Shown here in pieces: positions 8,561 through 18,764 of a stretch of DNA of 64,000 nt; the stretch's first letter is position 1, and each line of letters starts with the position of its first letter. Location: the NCBI RefSeq assembly GCF_015711605.1, contig NZ_JABTEZ010000001.1, forward strand, positions 1,082,001 through 1,146,000, given 5' to 3'. A model generated the notes under the pieces. That model did not search any database. It saw nothing but the letters and a program-made list of their open reading frames with translations, and was not told the origin of the DNA. The position numbers were made by a program, and so were the translations under genes. This stretch comes from Planomonospora sp. ID67723. Its GTDB lineage: Bacteria > Actinomycetota > Actinomycetes > Streptosporangiales > Streptosporangiaceae.

Positions 8561-9845
8561 GGAAGCCCGTGTAGGCGCGCTGCTCCAGCTGCGCCTCGAT
8601 GTTCTTCACCGTGTCCAGGCCCACCCCCACCATGATGAGGACGGTGGTCCCGCCGAAGGGGAAGTTCTGCTGGGTCGCCGGATCGCGCAGGATCACGAAC
8701 GCGATGATCGGGATCAGCGAGAGCACGGCGAGGTAGGCCGCTCCCGGCGCGATCAGCCGGGAGAGCGCGAACCGGAGGTACTCCGCGGTGGGCCGCCCGG
8801 GGCGGATGCCGGGCACGAAGCCGCCGTACCGCTTCATGGTGTCGGCCACCTCCGCAGGGTCGAAGGTGATCGACACGTAGAAGTAGGTGAAGGCCACGAT
8901 CAGCGACAGGTACACCGTCACATAGACCGGGTGGTCGCCCGCGAGGTAGTACCCGACCCACTCCGCGACCGGCCCCGTGCCGCCCGTCAGCTGCATCGCC
9001 AGTTGCGGCAGGTAGAGCAGGGACGAGGCGAAGATGACGGGGACGATCCCGGCCTGGTTGACCTTGAGCGGCAGGTAGGTCGAGGTCCCGCCGTACATCC
9101 TGCGCCCGACCATCCGCTTGGCGTACTGCACCGGGATCCGCCGCTGCGCCTGCTCCATGAACACCACCGCCGCCACCAGGAAGACGCCCGTGAGCAGCAT
9201 CGCGGCCAGTGCGAACGGGCTGAGCACGAAGATGGTCGAGACGTAGGAGGGGAACGCGGCGACCACCTGCACGAAGATCAGGATGGACATGCCGTTCCCG
9301 ATCCCCCGATCGGTGACCAGCTCTCCCAGCCACATGACCATGCAGGTTCCCGCCACCATGGTGACCACGAGCACCGCGGCCGCCGCCGGACCCTGGTCGT
9401 ACAGCACCTGCCGGCGGCAGTTGGGGAAGATCCCGCCCGTGCGGGCCAGTGAGACGACCGTGGTGGCCTGCAGCACGGCCAGCGCCACCGTCAGGTACCT
9501 GGTGTACTGGGTGATCTTCGCCTGCCCGCGCGACCCCTCCTTCCTGAGCGCCGCCAGCCTGGGGATCATCACGGTGAGCAGCTGGACCAGGATGCTCGCG
9601 GTGATGTACGGAATGATCCCGAGGGCGAACACCGAGAGCTTCAGCATCGCCCCGCCGCTGAACAGCTGCAGCATGTCGACGAGCCCGCCGCCGGTCCCGC
9701 GCAGGCACTCGCGCACCGCGACCACGTTCACGCCGGGCGCCGGCAGGATCTGCCCGAACCGGAACAGCGCGACCACCCCCAGAGTGAAGAGGATCTTCTT
9801 CCGGAGGTCGGGCACGCGGAAGGCGCGGATGAGCATGGTCGGCAT
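8535..9845 (-). CDS. secY: SecY-type protein translocase channel subunit
   Basis: A 436-residue SecY with about ten membrane spans. The plug and gating regions are recognisable (LQLFSGGAMLKLSVFALGI, GIGNGMSILIF) and the cytosolic loop RRIPVQYAKRMVGRR, which contacts SecA or the ribosome, is conserved. Its place is unusual: housekeeping actinobacterial secY lies in the ribosomal-protein operon next to adk and map, but here none of those genes is near. It is therefore probably a second SecY or an accessory copy, an inference that needs the genome. No clear ribosome site precedes the ATG at 9845; an in-frame ATG at 9836 is an alternative. It converges on, and overlaps, the response regulator. 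Confidence 0.87.
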   Translation of the reverse strand: MPTMLIRAFRVPDLRKKILFTLGVVALFRFGQILPAPGVNVVAVRECLRGTGGGLVDMLQLFSGGAMLKLSVFALGIIPYITASILVQLLTVMIPRLAALRKEGSRGQAKITQYTRYLTVALAVLQATTVVSLARTGGIFPNCRRQVLYDQGPAAAAVLVVTMVAGTCMVMWLGELVTDRGIGNGMSILIFVQVVAAFPSYVSTIFVLSPFALAAMLLTGVFLVAAVVFMEQAQRRIPVQYAKRMVGRRMYGGTSTYLPLKVNQAGIVPVIFASSLLYLPQLAMQLTGGTGPVAEWVGYYLAGDHPVYVTVYLSLIVAFTYFYVSITFDPAEVADTMKRYGGFVPGIRPGRPTAEYLRFALSRLIAPGAAYLAVLSLIPIIAFVILRDPATQQNFPFGGTTVLIMVGVGLDTVKNIEAQLEQRAYTGFLRESRART

Positions 9846-9900
9846 GGACCGAGTCTGTCCGCGCGGCGGCGGCCGGTCGTCCGCTCACCGGAGGCTCCGC

Positions 9901-9920
9901 CGTACGCAGATCTACGTACG
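9901..9920. promoter_or_regulatory. 20-bp near-perfect palindrome upstream of secY
   Basis: CGTACG arms flank a central AGATCT, with one mismatched pair next to the arms. It starts 55 nt upstream of the secY start codon and could be an operator for secY. Confidence 0.35.
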
Positions 9921-10055
9921 CTCCCCGGCGCCGGGCACGCCCTCGGTGGCCAGGCGCAGGACCTCCGGCTCCACGCCGGAGGAGGTGGGCGCCACGGTCC
10001 GCAGCCGGGACGGTTTCACCGTGGCACGGGGTTAAACTTGGGTTGTTCGTTCTCT

Positions 10056-10066
10056 TGAATGATTCA
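10056..10066. promoter_or_regulatory. Palindrome upstream of furA, candidate Fur-type box
   Basis: TGAAT and ATTCA arms around a central G, embedded in an AT-rich 40-nt stretch just before furA. FurA/CatR/FurS-type regulators bind AT-rich palindromes in this position upstream of their own furA-katG operon, so autoregulation is likely. Confidence 0.5.
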
Positions 10067-10091
10067 GGTTTATGAAGGTAGGTTTGGCGCC

Positions 10092-12790
<2,699 letters not shown>

Positions 12791-12796
12791 TCACGG

Positions 12797-12830
12797 CGTC
12801 CAGGCCGGCCCGCGCCGGTCGGCCTGGACG
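12797..12830. terminator. Terminator after katG
   Basis: An 11-bp perfect stem (CGTCCAGGCCG with CGGCCTGGACG) with a 12-nt loop starts 6 nt after the katG stop. It may also end the convergent oxidoreductase transcript. Confidence 0.75.
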
Positions 12831-12906
12831 TCCTCGGCCCGGGATCCCGACGTCGTCCGTCTCCGGTGCGACGTCGGCAGGAGCGCGGACGCCGCTTGAC
12901 ACGGGA

Positions 12907-13902
12907 CTAGAGACGCACGACCATCTTGCCCGTGTTGTCGCCGCGGAGCAGGCCGATGAACGCGGCCGGGGCGTTCTCCAGCCCGTCGACCACGGTCTCC
13001 CGCGCGGTGATCCGGCCCTCCCGCAGCCAGCCGCCGACCTCGGCGATCATGTCGGGCATCCGCGCGGAATGGTCGCCGACGATGAAGCCGCGCAGGGTGA
13101 GCCGCTTGCCGACGGCGAGGAAGAGGTTCCGCGGCGCGGGGGAGGGCTCGGTGGAGTTGTAGACCGCGATCGCGCCGCACATGGCGACCCGGCCTCCGGT
13201 GTTGAGCGAGCCGATGGCGGCCTCCAGGTGGTCGGCGCCGACGTTGTCGAAGTAGACGTCGATGCCGTCGGGGGCCGCCTGCCGCAGCTGCTCGGCGACC
13301 GGGCCGTTCCTGTAGTTGAAGGCCGCGTCGAAACCGATCTCGCGCAGGTGGGCGACCTTCTCGTCGGAGCCCGCGCTGCCGACGACCAGGGAGGCGCCCT
13401 TGAGCTTGGCGATCTGGCCCACGAGGCTGCCCACCGCTCCGGCGGCGCCCGAGACGAAGACCGCGTCGCCTTCCTTGAACGAGGCCACGTCGAGCAGGCC
13501 GGCGTAGGCGGTGAGGCCCGGCATGCCGAGCACGCCGAGGTACGCGGAGGGGGAGACGCCCTCGATCCGCTCGACCTTGCGAGCCCGGGTGGGGTCGAGG
13601 ACGGCCTGCTCGCGCCAGCCGAGGCCGTGCAGGACGAGGTCGCCCTCGGCGAAGCCGGGGGCACGCGACTCGACGACCTCGCCGACCGCCCCGCCGTCCA
13701 GCGGCTCGCCGAGCTGGAACGGCGGCACGTACGACTTCACGTCGTTCATGCGTCCGCGCATGTACGGATCGACCGACATGAACAGGTTGCGGACCAGCAC
13801 CTGGCCGTCCTGCAGGGCCGGTGGTGCCACCTCCACCAGGTCGAAGTTGTCCGCGGCCGGCCAGCCGGAGGGACGTGACGCGAGGTTGATCTGCCGAGAC
13901 AC
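12907..13902 (-). CDS. NADP-dependent medium-chain oxidoreductase (LTB4DH/YncB-like)
   Basis: A 331-residue zinc-free medium-chain dehydrogenase/reductase of the prostaglandin reductase/curcumin reductase type. Visible motifs are FMSVDPYMRGRM near the N-terminus, GAAGAVGSLVGQIAKLKGA as the NADP Rossmann loop, and VYFDNVGADHLEAAI, typical of this group. I chose the GTG at 13902 because GAGGAG lies upstream at a good distance. It is divergent from a MarR gene, and the GTTGA/TCAAC repeats between them probably let MarR control both. Known relatives reduce alpha,beta-unsaturated ketones and aldehydes; the substrate here is unknown. Confidence 0.88.
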   Translation of the reverse strand: MSRQINLASRPSGWPAADNFDLVEVAPPALQDGQVLVRNLFMSVDPYMRGRMNDVKSYVPPFQLGEPLDGGAVGEVVESRAPGFAEGDLVLHGLGWREQAVLDPTRARKVERIEGVSPSAYLGVLGMPGLTAYAGLLDVASFKEGDAVFVSGAAGAVGSLVGQIAKLKGASLVVGSAGSDEKVAHLREIGFDAAFNYRNGPVAEQLRQAAPDGIDVYFDNVGADHLEAAIGSLNTGGRVAMCGAIAVYNSTEPSPAPRNLFLAVGKRLTLRGFIVGDHSARMPDMIAEVGGWLREGRITARETVVDGLENAPAAFIGLLRGDNTGKMVVRL

Positions 13903-13919
13903 GATGATGCTCCTCAAAT

Positions 13920-13945
13920 GTTGATGTGTCTCAACTATACTCAAC
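13920..13945. promoter_or_regulatory. MarR operator candidate with leaderless marR promoter
   Basis: GTTGA (13920-13924) and TCAAC (13931-13935) form an inverted repeat, with a second TCAAC at 13941-13945. The -10 box TATACT of marR (13936-13941) lies inside, only 7 nt before its ATG, so marR mRNA is probably leaderless and the regulator would cover its own promoter. Confidence 0.5.
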
Positions 13946-13948
13946 GGT

Positions 13949-14410
13949 ATGAATGTGACCGGTGAAGTGGTGGCCCTCATGGGAGAGATCGCGGTCCGCT
14001 ACAACAGGAGCTACGAGGAGGCCGCCACCCGGCACCAGCTCACCGCCCTGCAGGCCAAGGCCCTCATGCTGGTCGCCGCGGAGCCGCTGCCCATGCGGCG
14101 GATGGCGCGCCTGTTCAACTGCGACCCCTCCAACGTCACCGGCATCGTGGATCGGCTGGAGGGGCGGGGCTTCGTCCGGCGCGAGCCGGATCCGGCCGAC
14201 CGCAGGGTGAAGAACATCACGCTCACCCCGGAGGGCCGTCAGGCCGTGCGGGAGCTCCGGCACTCTCTCGGGTTCGCGGCGGCTCCGCTGGCCGCGCTGA
14301 CCGAGCCCGAGCGGGTCCAGCTCCGGGATCTCCTGCAGCGCATGCTGGCGGCCGACGCCGACGCCGACACCGACGCCGACACCGGGACCGGGACCGGCGA
14401 GATGCCCTGA
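13949..14410 (+). CDS. MarR-family regulator
   Basis: A 153-residue MarR protein. The winged helix is clear: MRRMARLFNCDPSNVTGIVD is the recognition region and FVRREPDPADRRVKNITLT is the wing with the conserved DxR. No ribosome site precedes the ATG, and a TATACT box stands 7 nt before it, which points to leaderless translation. It is divergent from the MDR oxidoreductase and probably represses it and itself until a ligand binds. The last 20 residues are a low-complexity Asp/Ala/Thr run encoded by a GAC-rich hexanucleotide-like repeat (about 14350-14400), probably length-variable. Confidence 0.88.
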   Translation: MNVTGEVVALMGEIAVRYNRSYEEAATRHQLTALQAKALMLVAAEPLPMRRMARLFNCDPSNVTGIVDRLEGRGFVRREPDPADRRVKNITLTPEGRQAVRELRHSLGFAAAPLAALTEPERVQLRDLLQRMLAADADADTDADTGTGTGEMP

Positions 14411-14421
14411 GCCGACCGGCG

Positions 14422-15909
14422 TCAGGAGCCGGCCGGTACCGGCGGCGCGCTCGGCACGATGAAGGGCTCCAGCAGGCTGGGAACCGCTTCCTCGGCGAAC
14501 GCGAGCCCCTGCCCGACGTGGACGTCTCTGACCCGGTAGGCGCCCGCGGCCGTCGCCGCGGTGAGGGTCATCAGCCCTCGGCGGCGCTGCGCCGGGGACC
14601 GGCCGACCGTCCAGCCGATGACGGCGTCCCTGCGCAGTGCCACCGTCCTGCGTCTGGCCGTGCCGTACCTGGTGAGCAGGTAGCGGCCGGTCAGGCCGTG
14701 GCCGAGGCTGCGGTGGGCGTCGGCGGCCAGCAGCAGGGCGACGGGCACGCAGGCCGGGGCGAGCAGCCACAGCGTGTCCGGGACCCAGCTCAGCCAGGCC
14801 CCCAGCCCGGCCAGCGACACGGCCAGGAACGCCGGCGGCCAGACGGCTCGCGACAGCCGCAGTCGCAGGGCGGCGCGCGGATGCGGGCGCAGGTGAGCCG
14901 TCAGCGCGGGGTCGCCGAGCACCTGTGCGGCCACCTTCAGCGCCGTCCGCCGGGGCGCGGGTGGCAGCAGCGCGGCGGAGGTCCGCTCTTCCCGGTCGTC
15001 GGGGTCGATGCCGGCGACGAGCGCCCGGAGCCGGGCCCCACCGCCCCAGCGCAACGGCAGCGGCTCCGACAGCTCGGCGCCGCGCAGCCGGTCGGCCTGC
15101 AGCGACAACGATCGGGTGGTGAGCAGCCCGCGCCGCATCCTGTAGGCGCCGCCGGGCTCACGGGTCAGCCGGAACCCCCACCACACCTCCACGTGCAACA
15201 GCAGCGCCCCCAGCACCCCGATCGCCAGAACGGTCGAAGTGGCGGCCACGGCCACCACCGCCGGAGAGGACCGGGTCGCCTGCTCCCAGACGTCTCGCAG
15301 GAACCCCACCTCGGCCGGCTCGACGCCGAAGATCTCCAGCACGCGGAAGAGCGCGCCGAACGGCGCCAGGCCGATGAGCGGCGTCCAGCTGCTCAGCAGG
15401 GCGAAGGCGATCCATGCCGGGCGCAGTTCGGCCAGGGCCGCCGGCGCGGACGTCGCGTTCTCACGGCCGAGCAGCAGACGCAGGCTCCCGGCCCGGGACC
15501 GTGAGACCGCGTCGAGACGCAGCCCGGACTCATGCTCGCCGGCGCCGATGCGCACCACGGCCACGCCGAGCAGGCGGTGCACCGGTCCGGCCGTCACGTC
15601 GACGGCGCGCACCCGGTCACGCGGGACCGAGCGGTGCCGCCGGAACAGCAGGCCGGAGCGGACCTCGACGCGCTCGCCGGTGACGCGGTACCGGGTGGTG
15701 GCATATCGCAGCAGGCCGTACGCGGCGATTCCGGTGAGGACGGCCAGCACGGCGACGAGCGGGATGACGGTCCGCAGGCTCGGTCCCATGGTGACGACGG
15801 CGGCCACCGCGGGGACCGAGGGGGCGACCGACCAGCTCAGCGCGATCGCGACCGTCCGCGCGTCGAGCCGTTCCCACCCGTCGCCTCCGTGCACGAGGCC
15901 GCGGCTCAC
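14422..15909 (-). CDS. PH-domain (bPH2, YdbT-like) membrane protein
   Basis: A 495-residue protein with several paired hydrophobic segments separated by bacterial PH (bPH2) domains, as in the YdbT family. The pattern RYRVTGERVEVRSGLLFRRH followed by VPRDRVRAVDVTAG is the signature of each bPH2 repeat and recurs in weaker form near 'GGAYRMRRGLLTTRSLSLQ'. The GTG start at 15909 overlaps the stop of the smaller PH gene (GTGA). In Bacillus the YdbS-YdbT pair affects sensitivity to certain bacteriocins, and a membrane-protective role here is possible but not shown. Third gene of the TetR-PH-PH operon. Confidence 0.8.
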   Translation of the reverse strand: MSRGLVHGGDGWERLDARTVAIALSWSVAPSVPAVAAVVTMGPSLRTVIPLVAVLAVLTGIAAYGLLRYATTRYRVTGERVEVRSGLLFRRHRSVPRDRVRAVDVTAGPVHRLLGVAVVRIGAGEHESGLRLDAVSRSRAGSLRLLLGRENATSAPAALAELRPAWIAFALLSSWTPLIGLAPFGALFRVLEIFGVEPAEVGFLRDVWEQATRSSPAVVAVAATSTVLAIGVLGALLLHVEVWWGFRLTREPGGAYRMRRGLLTTRSLSLQADRLRGAELSEPLPLRWGGGARLRALVAGIDPDDREERTSAALLPPAPRRTALKVAAQVLGDPALTAHLRPHPRAALRLRLSRAVWPPAFLAVSLAGLGAWLSWVPDTLWLLAPACVPVALLLAADAHRSLGHGLTGRYLLTRYGTARRRTVALRRDAVIGWTVGRSPAQRRRGLMTLTAATAAGAYRVRDVHVGQGLAFAEEAVPSLLEPFIVPSAPPVPAGS

Positions 15910-16397
15910 GTCGCGTCTCCGGGTACGGCCTGCGCCCTGGCCGCCAGCTGCTCGACGAGATCGGCGGCCAGGCGGCGGTCCAGTCCCTGGATCTTGATCG
16001 ATCCGGCGGCCGAGGCCGTGGTGACCTTCACCCCGGACAGGTTGAAGATCTGCTGGAGCGGGCCGCGCAGGGTGTCGACGGTCTGGATGCGCGACATCGG
16101 GGCCACCCGCCACTTGTGCCACAACCAGCCGGAGGCGGCGTAGACCGCGTCGTCGGTGACCTCCCAGCGGTGGACCCGGTACCGCTGACGCGGCATGAGC
16201 AGCACGTAGGCCAGGCCGGGCACGGCGACGATGAGCAGCGCCAGCAGCAGCCACGGCCGGGCGGGCGCGATCAGCAGCGCCAGCAGGGCCAGCACGAGCG
16301 CCGGCGGCATCGTCGGAACCAGAGCCTGCGCCGTCCACCAGCGGATCGCCCGCGGGGCGACGCGGTGTCGAGGGGGCCGCAGCTCCATTTCCATCAT
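15906..16397 (-). CDS. PH-domain (YdbS-like) membrane protein
   Basis: A 163-residue protein with two adjacent membrane spans (about residues 28-47 and 50-68) followed by one bPH2 domain: RYRVHRWEVTDDAVYAASGW and then the VAPMSRIQTVDTLRGPLQ strand-turn typical of YdbS. Start and stop overlap both neighbours (ATGA-like with TetR, GTGA with the YdbT-like gene), so the three genes are one translationally coupled operon. The function is probably structural or sensory at the membrane; no enzyme motif is seen. Confidence 0.8.
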   Translation of the reverse strand: MMEMELRPPRHRVAPRAIRWWTAQALVPTMPPALVLALLALLIAPARPWLLLALLIVAVPGLAYVLLMPRQRYRVHRWEVTDDAVYAASGWLWHKWRVAPMSRIQTVDTLRGPLQQIFNLSGVKVTTASAAGSIKIQGLDRRLAADLVEQLAARAQAVPGDAT

Positions 16398-17017
16398 GGC
16401 TCCTTCCGGGTCGCCCGGTCGAACAGGTCGGCCAGCTCCCGGGCGTAGGTGTCGAAGTCGAGGTCGTCGTAGGCCGACATCAGGATGAGCACGCCGTCGA
16501 CCGCCTGTTTGACGGTGACGGCCATCACCCGCGTGGAGAAGGCGCCGAACTCTCCGGTGGCCTGGCCGAGCTGCAGGATCTGCTCGACGATGGTCATCTC
16601 GGCCTCGTTGTCCCGCACGCCGAGACGCTGCCGGCCGTCCTCGGTGCGGAAGCTCGTCCAGATGTCCAGCAGGGCCCGCATGTGCCGCTGGTGGGAGCGG
16701 TAGAACTCCACGCTCGCCTCGATGTAGGCCCGTAGCATCCCGGCGGCCGTGGTCTGCGCCTCGGTGCGCGGGCGGACGAAGGCGTCCCCGGCGACGGCCG
16801 CGTCATCGACGATCTGCTGGACGAGCTCGTCTTTGCTGTCGAAGTGGTAGGAGATGACGCCCTTGCTGATCCCGGCGCGTTCGGCGATGCGGGCCAGGGA
16901 CGCCTGGGCGTAGCCCACCTCGGCGATCACGTCGATCGCGCACTGGACGATCTGGCCTCGACGAGCCGTCTCGATGAACGAACGGTCCTGACCGCTCGCC
17001 TTTCTTTTTGGCCGCAT
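16394..17017 (-). CDS. TetR-family regulator of the PH-domain operon
   Basis: A 207-residue TetR repressor. The HTH sits at about residues 20-60 (VIAEVGYAQASLARIAERAG, SKGVISYHFDSKDELV). The start is most likely the ATG at 17017; a TTG two codons earlier is possible. There is no ribosome site, but TATTTT lies 6 nt before the ATG, suggesting a leaderless mRNA. The start codon is inside a perfect 22-bp palindrome (17005-17026), so autorepression is likely. It heads an operon with two PH-domain membrane proteins, which are its probable targets. Confidence 0.88.
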   Translation of the reverse strand: MRPKRKASGQDRSFIETARRGQIVQCAIDVIAEVGYAQASLARIAERAGISKGVISYHFDSKDELVQQIVDDAAVAGDAFVRPRTEAQTTAAGMLRAYIEASVEFYRSHQRHMRALLDIWTSFRTEDGRQRLGVRDNEAEMTIVEQILQLGQATGEFGAFSTRVMAVTVKQAVDGVLILMSAYDDLDFDTYARELADLFDRATRKEP

Positions 17018-17026
17018 GGCCAAAAA
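17005..17026. promoter_or_regulatory. 22-bp perfect palindrome over the tetR start, operator
   Basis: Half-sites TTTTTGGCC and GGCCAAAAA flank GCAT. The palindrome covers the tetR start codon and the proposed -10 box, ideal for TetR autorepression. Confidence 0.7.
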
Positions 17027-17118
17027 ATAGCACAGGTGGCCATCCGACTTCTGATCACTCCACGGCTACGCGGCGGGTGCGGGAACGCGGTGCGGAAGGG
17101 CGGCGACCTCTCCGGAGG

Positions 17119-17487
17119 TCAGCCGGTGCGCCGCCGCTGCGCGGTGTCGGCGTCCAGCACGCTGTCGAGCAGGCCGGGGAAGAGCGCGTCGAGGTCGCTC
17201 CGGCGCAGCGCGTTCATCTTCGCCGTGCCCCGGTAGACCTGGCTGATCACGCCGGCCTCGCGCAGCACCCGGAAGTGGTGGGTGGTGGTCGACTTGCTGA
17301 CCGCCAGCTCGATCGCCGAGCACGCCGCCCCCTCGCCCTCGCCCAGTTCGGCGAGGAAGCGCACCACCTGCAGGCGCATCGGGTCGGAGAGCGCGTGGAG
17401 CACGGCCTCCAGGCGGATCTCTGTGCGCTCCGGGTGGTCCAGGGTTCTGGCGGATGCGGTCGACACGGCGGTTTCCTCCCGTTGCAT
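17119..17487 (-). CDS. ArsR-family HTH regulator
   Basis: A 122-residue ArsR/SmtB-type winged helix: LHALSDPMRLQVVRFLAELG opens the domain and SKSTTTHHFRVLREAGVISQ is the recognition helix. The typical metal-site ELCVCDL in helix 3 is replaced by ACSAIELAV, so it is probably not a metal sensor. The ATG at 17487 lies 6 nt after a TACAAT box (leaderless). An in-frame GTG at 17466 with a GGGAGG site would shorten it by seven residues. It is divergent from an old-yellow-enzyme gene and the palindrome between them is its likely operator. Confidence 0.85.
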   Translation of the reverse strand: MQREETAVSTASARTLDHPERTEIRLEAVLHALSDPMRLQVVRFLAELGEGEGAACSAIELAVSKSTTTHHFRVLREAGVISQVYRGTAKMNALRRSDLDALFPGLLDSVLDADTAQRRRTG

Positions 17488-17515
17488 CCTCCAATTGTAC
17501 GATGACCTTCGTAGT

Positions 17516-17544
17516 TTGACATCTACCGTAGTACGGTGTTTATC
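17516..17544 (+). promoter_or_regulatory. Promoter and palindrome between ArsR and OYE genes
   Basis: TTGACA (17516-17521) and a weak TTTATC (17539-17544) are 17 nt apart. Inside the spacer lies the perfect palindrome ACCGTA-G-TACGGT (17525-17537), well placed for repression of the OYE gene by the divergent ArsR protein. Confidence 0.5.
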
Positions 17545-17603
17545 GTATTAGGCGACGGCGGATGCGTCCCGGGCATCCGCTCCCCCGACGAAGGAGTGCG
17601 GCC

Positions 17604-18701
17604 GTGAGCGCGTTGTTCGATCCCCTGACGCTGCGGGACCTGACCATTCCCAACCGGGTCTGGATGGCCCCGATGTGCCAGTACTGCGCGGCGGTCGACG
17701 GCCCCGAGCGGGGGGTCCCGACCGACTGGCACCTGTCCCACCTGGGCGCCAGGGCGGTGGGCGGGGCCGGGCTGATCCTCACCGAGGCCACCGCGGTCTC
17801 CCCCGAGGGCCGGATCAGCCCCGCCGACCTCGGGCTCTGGAACGACCGCCAGCAGGAGGGGTTCGCCCGGATCGCCCGCTTCCTGCGCGAGCACGGCGCG
17901 GTGCCCGGCATCCAGCTCGCGCACGCCGGGCGCAAGGCCTCCACCAGCCAGCCCTGGCTCGGCGACGCCCCCGTCGGCCCCGACCAGTACGGCTGGCAGC
18001 CGGTCGCCCCGAGCGCCGTCCCCTTCGCCGAGGACTATCCCGTCCCGACCGAGCTGAGCGTCGAGGAGATCCACCGGCTCGTCGAGGCGTTCGGCGCCGC
18101 GGCCCGGCGGGCGCTGGCCGCGGGATTCCAGGTGGCCGAGGTGCACGGCGCGCACGGCTATCTCGTCAACGAGTTCCTCTCCCCGCACAGCAACCACCGC
18201 ACCGACGCCTACGGCGGCTCCTACGAGAACCGAACCCGCTTCGCCCTGGAGGTCGTGGACGCGGTCCGCGCGGTCTGGCCGGACGAACTGCCGGTCTTCT
18301 TCCGCATCTCGGCCACCGACTGGCTGACCGAGAACCCGGAGGACGGCCGCGAGGGCTGGACCGCCGACGACACGGTGCGCTTCGCCAAGGACCTGCTCGC
18401 GCACGGCGTCGACCTGCTGGACACCTCCACCGGCGGCGTCGCGGCGGGGGCGCGCGTCATCTCCGGCCCCGGCTACCAGGTCCCGTTCGCGGCCCGGGTG
18501 AAGGCCGAGACCGACCTCCCCGTGGCCGCCGTCGGCCTGATCACCGGGGCCCGGCAGGCGGAGGAGATCGTCTCCTCGGGGCAGGCCGACGCGGTGCTCC
18601 TCGGCCGGGAGCTGCTGCGCAACCCGTACTGGCCGAACCTCGCCGCGCGCGAGCTCGGCGCCGGGGGTCGCTGGCCCGACCAGTACCACCGGGCCGTCTG
18701 A
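17604..18701 (+). CDS. NADH:flavin oxidoreductase, old yellow enzyme (YqjM type)
   Basis: A 365-residue TIM-barrel flavoprotein. WMAPMCQYCAA has the YqjM-type Cys that tunes FMN, IQLAHAGRKAS holds the active-site His region, and EVHGAHGYLVNEFLSPHSN and DAYGGSYENRTRF are OYE signatures. The C-terminal phosphate-binding loop is in AVGLITGARQAEEIV. I chose the GTG at 17604 since AAGGAG precedes it; an upstream in-frame ATG at 17562 would add 14 poor residues. Family members reduce activated C=C bonds with NAD(P)H. Divergent ArsR control suggests induction by an electrophile or thiol stress. Confidence 0.93.
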   Translation: MSALFDPLTLRDLTIPNRVWMAPMCQYCAAVDGPERGVPTDWHLSHLGARAVGGAGLILTEATAVSPEGRISPADLGLWNDRQQEGFARIARFLREHGAVPGIQLAHAGRKASTSQPWLGDAPVGPDQYGWQPVAPSAVPFAEDYPVPTELSVEEIHRLVEAFGAAARRALAAGFQVAEVHGAHGYLVNEFLSPHSNHRTDAYGGSYENRTRFALEVVDAVRAVWPDELPVFFRISATDWLTENPEDGREGWTADDTVRFAKDLLAHGVDLLDTSTGGVAAGARVISGPGYQVPFAARVKAETDLPVAAVGLITGARQAEEIVSSGQADAVLLGRELLRNPYWPNLAARELGAGGRWPDQYHRAV

Positions 18702-18764
18702 CCGGGCCCGCCCCGGACGCCGCCGCAGACGCCGCGGGCCAGGACGCCCGGGGTCCGCCGGGCG

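Larger units (their letters stand above)
9846..10091. other. Intergenic region between secY and furA
   Basis: About 245 nt between divergent genes. It holds a 20-bp near-perfect palindrome at 9901-9920 and the fur operator region around 10056. A 35-codon minus-strand frame at 9912-10019 has GC-rich third positions but no ribosome site, so I did not call it. Confidence 0.5.

Noticed and set aside
9912..10019. A 35-codon minus-strand frame between secY and furA with GC-rich third positions
   Set aside because: There is no ribosome site and the stop lies within the palindrome, so regulatory DNA explains it better.
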